Assembly (NCBI GenBank): GCA_021802225.1
Contig: JAKAAS010000193.1
Location: forward strand, 1-5,069
DNA: 5,069 nucleotides
Source: Bacillota bacterium
Lineage (GTDB): Bacteria; Bacillota_E; Sulfobacillia; Sulfobacillales; Sulfobacillaceae
Direction: 5' to 3'
In this document: positions 1 through 5,007 of the stretch, one piece after another
How positions within the stretch are numbered: position 1 is the stretch's first letter
Layout: every line of letters begins with the position of its first letter
The notes under the pieces: generated by a model
Told to the model about the DNA's origin: nothing
Databases searched by the model: none
The model's input: only the letters and a program-made list of their open reading frames with translations
Made by a program: the position numbers and the translations under genes

Positions 1-138
1 TTCCGCTGGGTAAATAAAGAGGCACCCGTCCAGCCCCTTGGTGATGACGAAGTGTCCGTGCAAGTCGTCGCGCAGGCGGGAGGGGACCGTCACCCGCCCT
101 TTTTCATCGAGAGTGTGTTCATACTCTCCCATCAGCAT
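1..138 (-). CDS. mraZ: MraZ, transcriptional regulator of the dcw cluster (5' part only)
   Basis: The minus strand from 138 to the window edge encodes 46 residues beginning MLMGEYEHTLDEKGRVTVPS and ending in LDGCLFIYPAE. This is the first AbrB/SpoVT-like half of MraZ, with the family's D-x-K-G-R...P signature (residues 11-19) and the G-L-D-x-C-L-x-x-Y-P strand that follows it. MraZ proteins are usually about 140-150 residues, so roughly a third is visible. MraZ is a nucleoid-associated DNA-binding protein that forms ring oligomers and controls its own operon (mraZ-rsmH-ftsL-pbp-mur and so on), which should continue off the left edge. ATG at 138 is preferred; ATG at 132 (MGEYEH) is possible. 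A purine-rich stretch (reverse complement of 146-159, AGGGGGGA-like) serves as ribosome binding site. The M-G-E-Y-E-H-T start resembles Bacillota/Chloroflexota MraZ. Recognised by eye from family knowledge; very sure of identity. Confidence 0.95.
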   Translation of the reverse strand, partial: MLMGEYEHTLDEKGRVTVPSRLRDDLHGHFVITKGLDGCLFIYPAE

Positions 139-157
139 GTCCCGGTCCCCCCTTTCC

Positions 158-183
158 CTCCACAACGCTCCACTTCACTCCAC
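158..183 (-). promoter_or_regulatory. Three 10-bp-phased GTGGAG boxes, probable MraZ operator
   Basis: On the minus strand GTGGAG occurs at 178-183, 168-173 and 158-163, each separated by 4 bp, so the period is exactly one helical turn. The array ends about 20 bp before the mraZ start codon. MraZ proteins are known to bind short G-rich direct repeats of this spacing upstream of their own gene (TGGGN in E. coli, GTGG-containing repeats in Gram-positive bacteria and mollicutes). A fourth, degenerate unit may lie at 148-153 (AGGGGG) but overlaps the ribosome binding region. The repeats are seen directly; the autoregulatory role is inferred from the family. Confidence 0.85.
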
Positions 184-1010
184 ATTTCCAATTCGCTATG
201 GGCCCCTCCATTCCTGCTTCTGGACGAAAAACTTTTACTGCCAAAAAATGGCTTGGCGCGACGTGTAGAGACCCATTTGCAGCCCTCTCCCATCAAACCC
301 TGCAGGCTCATAGCAAAGGAGTGGACAATAGGGCAACCGCCGCCCTCCTCCCGCGAAAAATCAGGACCACGGCCACAATCGCACCCCAGGCTGAAACACC
401 CGTTGTCGACCAAAGCTGCGCCTCCCTCTCTTGAAGCGCGCCTGGTCTCCACGCCTGAATTTCAAAGACGCACATCTCAACAAAATCAGCAGAATAGAGA
501 CCAGGCCGCAACCATGTCCGTGCAGTGCCCATTAAAGAAGGAACAAGGTGATTTGGACCAGACCAAGTGGATGACACGGAGGACCTTGCACGGCCAGATC
601 AGGCCTCCTGCCCGAAACGACCAATTTGCGTGATCCACTTACCGAGCTCAATGGGCCGAGCGAATCGGCAGGCACTCCACCCGGTGGGGCCCATGGCTGT
701 CCGCGTGGTCAAGTCCCAATCGTGTGACACTGCGGCTACCCGCCGGGGCCCTCCTATTACGCGCGGAAGCGCCCTGCCGACTGTTTACGCCGGCGAACAG
801 CACAGCGGCTTGAATTTTGGCAACAAAAGAAGCACGAAGCCCCCTACCGGCATCCGCCCGGCTATAAAATCTGTAATCCAGCCTGAGACGGCTCCCGAAC
901 CCCGCACCCGCCATGACCGCCTGGCTTTTACCCCGAGCAAATTCGGTCCTTGCATTCCGCGGAGAAAATAGCAAAGAGCGTCATCCAGAGCTATCTTGTG
1001 CAATCTGTAG
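184..1010. other. Long GC-rich intergenic stretch with no credible gene
   Basis: More than 800 bp separates the mraZ operator from the first promoter-like site of the next gene. Several open frames cross it on both strands, for example a plus frame 52-633 and minus frames 308-577 and 648-974. Their translations are low-complexity, rich in Arg, Pro and Ser, match no family I recognise, lack ribosome binding sites and overlap each other. High GC makes such chance frames common. The mraZ promoter must lie just upstream of the operator (about 190-260 on the minus strand), but I could not identify a convincing -35/-10 pair. No tRNA, rRNA or array-like repeat was seen. Confidence 0.6.
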
Positions 1011-1016
1011 TATAAT
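1011..1016 (+). promoter_or_regulatory. Possible -10 box (TATAAT) for the 1131 gene
   Basis: A perfect TATAAT lies in a local AT-rich island (about 1003-1030) inside otherwise GC-rich DNA, 115 bp before the start codon at 1131. No good -35 hexamer is visible 16-18 bp upstream (the bases there read around GAGCTA), so this rests on the -10 alone. It would give a leader of roughly 105-110 nt. Confidence 0.35.
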
Positions 1017-1114
1017 TTCTCCACAGTTAAATTCCCTTCAGACGACCAATTCGGCCACGCGGGCACAGGGTTCGCGATTCGCATTCGGGACAGCGAGCTG
1101 TACGGCGGATTTTT

Positions 1115-1120
1115 AGGAGG
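1115..1120 (+). promoter_or_regulatory. Strong ribosome binding site AGGAGG
   Basis: A consensus AGGAGG ends 10 nt before the ATG at 1131. It fixes the start of the downstream gene and is one of the clearest signs that the gene is real. Confidence 0.8.
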
Positions 1121-1130
1121 CAGGGCATCC

Positions 1131-1652
1131 ATGGCAAAAAAAGGTACTCGGCGGCCCCGTAATGAAGGGGCGCCACGGTCACGCCCACTTAAAAGCAACT
1201 CAGCAGAACCATCAATGAATGGCGTAATCCTTCCCCTTGGGGAGTTGGATCCTCATGTTGGCATGCGCACTGTTATGCTGCAAAATTATCCAGGAGTGCC
1301 GGATGATACTTATGGGGTCGTGGATGCGTATTGCGCTGATCCCTCCTGCGACTGCCGGGTCGCCTATCTCTTCATCGTTTCGCAGAGACACCCAGGCCCC
1401 CAACTGGCATCCATTACGGTAGGGTGGGAACCGCTGTCGTTTTATCAAAAATGGATGGGAAGCTCCAAGGGCGATGACACGGCACGGGAGCTAAAAGGGC
1501 CAAGTTTGATGGCGATGACTCCGCAGAGCCCACTCGCTCCTGCCTTCTTGGAGATCATGAGCGCAAAACTGCAAGATCCGGAATATCTCGATTTTTTCCG
1601 CGCCCGTTACTATCAGTTCAAGTCCCTATTGCCACATCAACCCCGCGGCTGA
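1131..1652 (+). CDS. Uncharacterised 173-aa protein with C-x4-C-x-C motif
   Basis: A complete 173-codon gene starts at ATG 1131 behind a consensus AGGAGG and stops at TGA 1650-1652. The first 25 residues are basic and probably disordered (MAKKGTRRPR...). The folded part begins near residue 30. Around residues 61-80 it reads YGVVDAYCADPSCDCRVAYL, placing Cys at 68, 73 and 75, a pattern that could bind a metal but has only three cysteines. Later blocks are I-T-V-G-W-E at 95-100, FYQKWMG at 104-110, LKGPSL at 121-126, SPLAP at 133-137 and RARYYQF at 157-163. I recall similar hypothetical proteins with a C-D-C-R block, a G-W-E block and a C-terminal H/R-Y-x-x-F block in other bacteria, but know no assigned function. 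There is no signal peptide or membrane segment, so it is probably cytoplasmic. It appears monocistronic: the next feature is a hairpin and then a convergent frame. Gene call confident; function unknown. Confidence 0.85.
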   Translation: MAKKGTRRPRNEGAPRSRPLKSNSAEPSMNGVILPLGELDPHVGMRTVMLQNYPGVPDDTYGVVDAYCADPSCDCRVAYLFIVSQRHPGPQLASITVGWEPLSFYQKWMGSSKGDDTARELKGPSLMAMTPQSPLAPAFLEIMSAKLQDPEYLDFFRARYYQFKSLLPHQPRG

Positions 1653-1788
1653 GGATCCATGTCACAGAGATCTAACTTCTCTCCCTGCGGCGTTCACGGA
1701 CTGATGGCTATGGCCCTCGGTCCGGCAGATTGTCAAAAATAAAGAGTCTGCACGGGAAGAGAGCGGCCCAAGGGTACACGGCCGGGCA

Positions 1789-1812
1789 CCCTCTCTCCGC
1801 TAGGAGAGAGGG
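1789..1812. terminator. Perfect 10-bp hairpin, likely terminator or intergenic palindrome
   Basis: CCCTCTCTCC (1789-1798) pairs perfectly with GGAGAGAGGG (1803-1812) around a GCTA loop. It lies about 135 bp after the stop at 1652. The following bases are CATTTCC, without a strong T-run, so a classical intrinsic terminator is not certain. Purine/pyrimidine-rich palindromes of this kind are also common dispersed intergenic elements in many bacteria. It sits between convergent frames and could act on transcripts from either side. Confidence 0.55.
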
Positions 1813-1831
1813 CATTTCCAGAGAAGCCCGC

Positions 1832-1856
1832 AGCCATGATCGTCCGGACCATGGCT
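1832..1856. repeat. Near-perfect 22-bp palindrome interrupted by 3 bp
   Basis: AGCCATG (1832-1838) and CATGGCT (1850-1856) flank the 8-bp palindrome GTCCGGAC (1842-1849). Leaving out ATC at 1839-1841, the remaining 22 bp form a perfect palindrome. It lies 20 bp after the hairpin at 1789-1812 and 51 bp before the end of the convergent minus-strand frame. It could be a second transcription stop, a protein-binding site or a dispersed element. I cannot choose between these. Confidence 0.45.
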
Positions 1857-1906
1857 ATTGGAATTCTGAATGATGTCCCCATGCCGTGCAACAGAGACAT
1901 GACCAT

Positions 1907-2323
1907 CTACGGCTCTACAGGCGCGGATTTTCTGACCCGCCGCACTTCCTCATACAATCCCAAAGAGTGAACAGTCTCCCTCTTCCTCAGAGCTTCAAGC
2001 GCTGCAGCATAGCCACAAGAAGAACGATCATCGGCGTCCGCCCCGATTCGGTTGGGCCGATAAGCCACGTCCCAGGATAGCACCAAAAACTTTTTCAGCA
2101 CGGCCACTATGTCTCCTCGCCTCCTCGCTTGCAGCCGCGCCGTATGTTCCCAAGGAATGACTGTGGCAATTTGTTTATAGACGTGAACGCCACACGCCGT
2201 GACGTGTAAATTTGGATTGCCCTTGTGCTTATGTTCGAGGCGCACACCGGTCACAATGCGATGATTCAGCCCCCTGCTCAATTTCCGTGACGCGCGGAAA
2301 ATCCCACCCGTCGTTCTAGCCAT
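1907..2323 (-). CDS. Hypothetical 138-aa protein, weakly supported
   Basis: An uninterrupted minus-strand frame runs from ATG at 2323 to TAG at 1907-1909. The product begins MARTTGGIFRASRKLSRGLN, is strongly basic in its first half, and includes VRLEHKHKGNPNLHVTACGV and a terminal segment rich in E, R and V (LYEEVRRVRKSAPVEP). Hand reading of the first 50 codons gives a modest excess of G/C at third positions (about 31 of 50), and opposite-strand frames are more broken, which favours real coding or a recent gene remnant. Against it, there is no Shine-Dalgarno sequence before ATG 2323, no family I recognise, and the start lies only 4 bp from the possible GTG start of the divergent coiled-coil pseudogene. 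It has no evident signal peptide or membrane segment. It could be a real small gene, a fragment, or a chance frame. Confidence 0.4.
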   Translation of the reverse strand: MARTTGGIFRASRKLSRGLNHRIVTGVRLEHKHKGNPNLHVTACGVHVYKQIATVIPWEHTARLQARRRGDIVAVLKKFLVLSWDVAYRPNRIGADADDRSSCGYAAALEALRKRETVHSLGLYEEVRRVRKSAPVEP

Positions 2324-2327
2324 CGCT

Positions 2328-2634
2328 GTGCAAAAATACGAAACAAAGCCAAAGAGGTGCCGTGTGGACGCTGATCTGAAAACATATTTGGATGCAATGC
2401 GTCACGAGTTCAGGCACGACAACGAGGAAACTCGCAAGGTAATCTGGCAACTCAATCAAGAAACCCGGACTTTCGCCCAGCAGTTTAATCAAGAAACCCG
2501 CATCTTGGATTGAAGCAGTGCAGCATGATGTGCGCGGCCTAGCAGATGGATTCATCCAACTGGACCGTAAGATCGATAGAATTTTTGATGATCATGAAAG
2601 CCGCATCGCTCGTTTGGAAGATCGCATGCCCTAA
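2328..2634 (+). pseudogene. Small coiled-coil protein gene broken by a one-base frameshift
   Basis: The first frame (GTG 2328 to TGA 2511-2513) encodes 61 residues ending in NQETRILD. From 2512 the next frame continues without a gap as EAVQHDVRGLADGFIQLDRK and on through IDRIFDDHESRIARLEDRMP to TAA 2632-2634. Both halves are charged, heptad/hendecad-like coiled coil, and joined they resemble small bacterial proteins of the type ETRRHFDVVAE...DxxLVAEG...LDxK...RLE. One extra base near 2511 (GAT-T-GAA) explains the break. ETR recurs at residues 34, 45 and 56, an 11-residue period. The start is uncertain: GTG 2328 has no ribosome binding site, GTG 2364 has AGAGGT close in front, and ATG 2397 is also in frame. 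No enzyme function is implied; relatives are cytosolic and uncharacterised. A sequencing error could mimic the frameshift. Confidence 0.7.
2454..2500 (+). repeat. Direct repeat of 14 bp with 33-bp period inside the coiled-coil gene
   Basis: AATCAAGAAACCCG occurs at 2454-2467 and again at 2487-2500, a 33-bp (11-codon) offset. Both copies encode NQETR in the same frame. This is either a recent tandem duplication of a hendecad coiled-coil unit or selection for the same codons; the exact nucleotide identity favours duplication. Confidence 0.75.
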
Positions 2635-2914
2635 ACCATCGTGCCCCGTATTTGGGAACGCACGGGCCTACGGTTTCTCTTGCCATGCGGAGACCCATGG
2701 AGAGCCGGAAAACATTAGCATCATACGTCATGGTGTCTTATCTCTAAGGACCTCGTTGCATCCTGACCTCAGCGACTTACGCTCTTATCAGCGCGGGAAC
2801 CCTATTGGTTAATCATTCCCATAATATTGATACATGAGTTTTTTCAGCTAAATTGAAACATGATTCCGCAAGCGACCACCCCACCCGCGCTAGACGACCA
2901 ACAGCCCTACCCAG
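2635..2914. other. Intergenic stretch between two pseudogenes, nothing recognised
   Basis: This 280-bp segment shows no gene I can support on either strand. An AT-rich patch at about 2805-2862 interrupts it. The missing C-terminal half of the IS1595-type transposase would be expected here on the minus strand, but no V-V-T-D-G, H-S-x-x-F-V or R-F-N-R-like blocks are readable, so that half has been deleted or decayed past recognition. Confidence 0.5.
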
Positions 2915-3400
2915 TCAGCGGTTTAATATGTCTGCCACGATCTCATTCTTGATGTCCGGAAAAAGACATAGCGCGGTTGTCTCTTCGCATCAAGATAGTC
3001 GGTTCCCCGACCTTGCTTGCTGGGTGGCTGTTTCGCCAAAGTACTTATCACCGAGTACCAACACTCCCCCGAGTTGATAGCGACGGTTGCGATCTGCTGT
3101 GGCGTGCTGCCTTTTATGATTCAAGACGCGTTACGTAGGGCAGGCCTATTTCGCGGCTTAACGCGCGGATAGACGTGCCCCTGCACCGACCTCCATCATG
3201 AAGATCGCTATTAGACAAGGGGAGCAAAACCACTTTGGTGCGATGAAATAGCGTCTCGGCAGCTGAGGTTTGATGGCAGCACCATCGTCTATTGCTCGTC
3301 ATTAACCCTTGTTGGCAACAGCCCACCACAAACAAACACCAATAAGTCGACCGTCATCGTATGCCTTTTTTCTTCACGAGCAGGAATTTGCGCAATTTTT
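2915..3400 (-). pseudogene. Decayed IS1595-family transposase remnant
   Basis: Read on the minus strand, successive frames give collinear pieces of an IS1595-type transposase. They are: an N-terminal REEKRHTMTVDLLVFVCGG segment (3400-3292, like the EExCRxYLxxLRWPxGFVCPRCG region); RRWCCHQTSAAETLFHRTKV (3290-3231, like CRYQTSVTAGTIFHRTRVPL); LIAIFMMEVGAGA and then RALSREIGLPYVTRLES (to 3117, like ALFLMTxxKRGLSALxLxRxLG); and ATADRNRRYQLGGVLVLGDK followed by YFG (around 3100-3035, like the region before EVDDAYFGG). Last come LDAKRQPRYVFF and FPDIKNEIVADILNR (to 2918). At least four frame changes separate the pieces. The first catalytic Asp (the D of V-D-D/E) aligns with Gly. The rest of the DDE domain and the right end are missing. 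I did not find terminal inverted repeats. The family match is by memory of consensus, but its collinearity over five blocks is convincing. Confidence 0.8.
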
Positions 3401-3473
3401 ACCGAACATATATCCCCAAATAACTTAGGTTGGATGCAGCAAATGGGAGGACAAAAGCGAAAATGCGGCGATT

Positions 3474-3491
3474 TGAGCTGACTATAGCTCA
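3474..3491. promoter_or_regulatory. 18-bp inverted repeat over the -35 region, operator candidate
   Basis: TGAGCT (3474-3479) and AGCTCA (3486-3491) are perfect inverted copies separated by 6 bp. They cover the proposed -35 box CTGACT at 3478-3483. Spacing and size suit a dimeric repressor binding site. The palindrome is seen directly; its use as an operator is inference. Confidence 0.4.
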
Positions 3492-3507
3492 CGTTAGCCC
3501 GTATAAT
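3478..3507 (+). promoter_or_regulatory. Promoter of the membrane mannosyltransferase gene
   Basis: CTGACT (3478-3483, 4 of 6 matches to TTGACA) and a perfect TATAAT (3502-3507) are separated by 18 bp. Transcription would start near 3514, giving a leader of about 90 nt before the ATG at 3605. The -10 itself sits in an imperfect palindrome, CCCGTAT-A-ATGCGGG (3498-3512). Confidence 0.65.
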
Positions 3508-3588
3508 GCGGGAAATTTTAAGATCCGAGCCCTGTCACCTGAGTTAACCGATCATGTATGTTACCAAATATAGTAAAAAAATCATAAT

Positions 3589-3594
3589 GGAGGA
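3589..3594 (+). promoter_or_regulatory. Ribosome binding site GGAGGA that decides the start at 3605
   Basis: GGAGGA lies 10 nt before ATG 3605. The frame is also open from ATG 3554 and ATG 3587, but neither has a comparable site, and the second overlaps this motif. ATG 3605 is therefore preferred over the longer readings. Confidence 0.75.
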
Positions 3595-3604
3595 CATAAT
3601 TCTT

Positions 3605-4777
3605 ATGGATGCATTCACACAGCCTATCAAGATTCATCAGCGATTATCATTTCTTCCAGTTCTTCGAAAGGTCCCCTTGTGGCTAAAAATTTTTCTCGCC
3701 CATGAAGCCATAGTAATACTTGGATTGCTGGCCCCATATCCTACGGCACCGACTAAGTATATAGATGCCACACAGGCATTCTATATCAAGGCACACTTCT
3801 TGTTTCAATGGGACAGTCTGTGGTTTATAGAAATTGCCAAACACGGATACGTGCATCTTCCCACGGTCCCGTATCTTCGAGGAACAGCGTTCTTTCCATG
3901 GCTTCCCATCCTAATCCACATCATCGGATCTTGGGGCGCGTTAGTTTTAACACAGGCAGCATTTGCAATTTCGTTATGGGTTGCAAGTCGTGTGTTTCGC
4001 CGTTTTCTTTCTGAGCTCCATCAAGTCACGACGGCTCTTTGGTTGCTAGCCCTCAATCCCGCTACAGTATACTACGCAAGTCTTTACGCCGAACCGTGGA
4101 CCTTACTATTCACTCTGATTTCAGTGGAATTAGGGTTCCGCCACAAATGGGTATGGGCCGCTGTTTTGGCTTTTCTAGCTGCCACCACCCAGGCTACCGG
4201 AGTCTTGGTTGGAATTTTTCCTTTGGTAATATTCGTGTTCGCCATAAGTAGTCGTTCGTGGAAAGATGCACGCGGCCCCTTTTTGTGGGGTATTGGTGGT
4301 TTTTTGGGACTTGTTAGTTATATGGTCTACTTGGGTCTTCGATTTCACCAACCTTTTCTATTTTCGACGATTGAACATAGATCATGGGGCGGTTATTGGG
4401 AATGGCCTTGGCTACAGTGGTATAAGGCCATCGGCTATAGTTTATATCACGGGATGATAGTCCCTCTTCGTGCAGCTCTATTGGCGGCCATTACTGTCTT
4501 AATAGCAGGCACCGCGATGTTATGGCGTCGTCTTCGAGACCTCACGCAAGAGGCATGGGCAATCGTCTTTTATGGTACCGCCGGGCTCCTTGTATCCCTC
4601 AGCTTCTCGCAAGGCTGGCCGCTCCATAGCACCATACGCATCGCAAGTATCTATTTTCCCTTATATGCAGGGGTTGCTCGCTTTCCACGGTGGCTGACAT
4701 TCCTATCCACTATTGGGTTTGCTGTTATGGCCTTCGGCGGAACTATGCTGTTTGCACATGGCTGGTGGTATCAATAA
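3605..4777 (+). CDS. PIG-V-like GT-C membrane mannosyltransferase
   Basis: A 390-residue, very hydrophobic protein with roughly ten to twelve membrane segments (for example near residues 28-44, 95-130, 143-158, 182-215, 226-245, 287-306, 316-334 and 364-385). After the first membrane segment comes WDSLWFIEIAKHGY (69-82), matching the W-D-x-x-W-Y-x-x-I-A-x-x-G-Y loop of bacterial PIG-V-type proteins; Asp70 is the likely catalytic or metal-binding residue of the GT-C fold. Other family blocks are FFPWLPIL (96-103), NPATVYYASLYAEPW (151-165, with Glu163) and R-x-A-S-x-Y-F-P-L (345-353). PIG-V relatives move mannose from a polyprenyl-phosphate mannose donor to a lipid-linked or protein acceptor on the outer face of the membrane. 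The acceptor here is unknown. About 390 residues is normal for the family. The downstream gmd gene suggests a surface glycan locus. Base composition is lower in GC than the left side of the window. Another GT-C family sugar specificity is possible. Confidence 0.85.
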   Translation: MDAFTQPIKIHQRLSFLPVLRKVPLWLKIFLAHEAIVILGLLAPYPTAPTKYIDATQAFYIKAHFLFQWDSLWFIEIAKHGYVHLPTVPYLRGTAFFPWLPILIHIIGSWGALVLTQAAFAISLWVASRVFRRFLSELHQVTTALWLLALNPATVYYASLYAEPWTLLFTLISVELGFRHKWVWAAVLAFLAATTQATGVLVGIFPLVIFVFAISSRSWKDARGPFLWGIGGFLGLVSYMVYLGLRFHQPFLFSTIEHRSWGGYWEWPWLQWYKAIGYSLYHGMIVPLRAALLAAITVLIAGTAMLWRRLRDLTQEAWAIVFYGTAGLLVSLSFSQGWPLHSTIRIASIYFPLYAGVARFPRWLTFLSTIGFAVMAFGGTMLFAHGWWYQ

Positions 4778-5007
4778 GGCATGAATGCGCATCGCGGATG
4801 GACTTGAGTCTTATCTCAAATTTATTCATATCTAAGAAACATATAGCGCGTTATATGTTTGATGATTTCTTAAGCAGGAAAACCTCAGGCAAATGTCGAA
4901 CGTTTAGCAAACATAGAAATCACAATGATGCGGCTGATTGGAGTTTCCGCGGCAGCGCACAGTTGCGACAGCTCCGCATCGATGGCTGGAAGGGGTAGAA
5001 CATCATT
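4778..5007. other. 230-bp gap between the mannosyltransferase gene and gmd
   Basis: The gap is AT-rich in its first half. It contains the palindrome at 4837-4860 and a weak promoter-like pair (TTGAGT 4804-4809 and CATATC 4827-4832, 17 bp apart). An open plus frame through it starts inside the mannosyltransferase gene and is not a credible gene. No clear T-tailed terminator is visible, so read-through into gmd is possible. Confidence 0.45.
4837..4860. promoter_or_regulatory. Perfect 9-bp inverted repeat, operator candidate or hairpin
   Basis: AAACATATA (4837-4845) and TATATGTTT (4852-4860) are perfect inverted copies around GCGCGT. The AT-rich arms would make a weak RNA hairpin for their length, so a DNA-binding site for a dimeric regulator of the downstream gmd gene seems more likely than a terminator. 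It begins just downstream of the weak promoter-like pair at 4804-4832. Symmetry is seen directly; role is inference. Confidence 0.45.

Noticed and set aside
190..260. Promoter of mraZ on the minus strand
   Set aside because: TTGGCA is present on the minus strand in this stretch, but no -10-like hexamer lies at a suitable distance, so I could not place the promoter.
52..633. Long plus-strand open frame of 193 codons
   Set aside because: It runs antisense through mraZ and its operator, is rich in Pro, Arg, Ser and Gln without domain-like character, and has no ribosome binding site.
648..974. Minus-strand open frame of 108 codons
   Set aside because: Codon choice is not clearly coding, no ribosome binding site is seen, and it overlaps other equally long frames; probably a product of high GC.
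785..1198. Minus-strand open frame of 137 codons
   Set aside because: It overlaps the well-supported gene starting at 1131 and its ribosome binding site antisense, and its product matches nothing I recognise.
2546..2812. Plus-strand open frame of 88 codons
   Set aside because: Its first third lies out of frame over the second half of the coiled-coil pseudogene, which has the better protein signal; the remainder is featureless.
2853..3077. Plus-strand open frame of 74 codons
   Set aside because: It is antisense to the IS1595-type remnant; the minus-strand readings give recognisable transposase blocks and this one does not.
4947..4958. Similarity to the ops/JUMPstart element (GGCGGTAGCG) in CGCGGCAGCG before gmd
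   Set aside because: The core T of GGTAGC is replaced and the flanking JUMPstart sequence is absent; chance similarity in a short motif is likely.
4690..4998. Plus-strand open frame of 102 codons
   Set aside because: It starts inside the mannosyltransferase gene in another frame, lacks a ribosome binding site and shows no family features.
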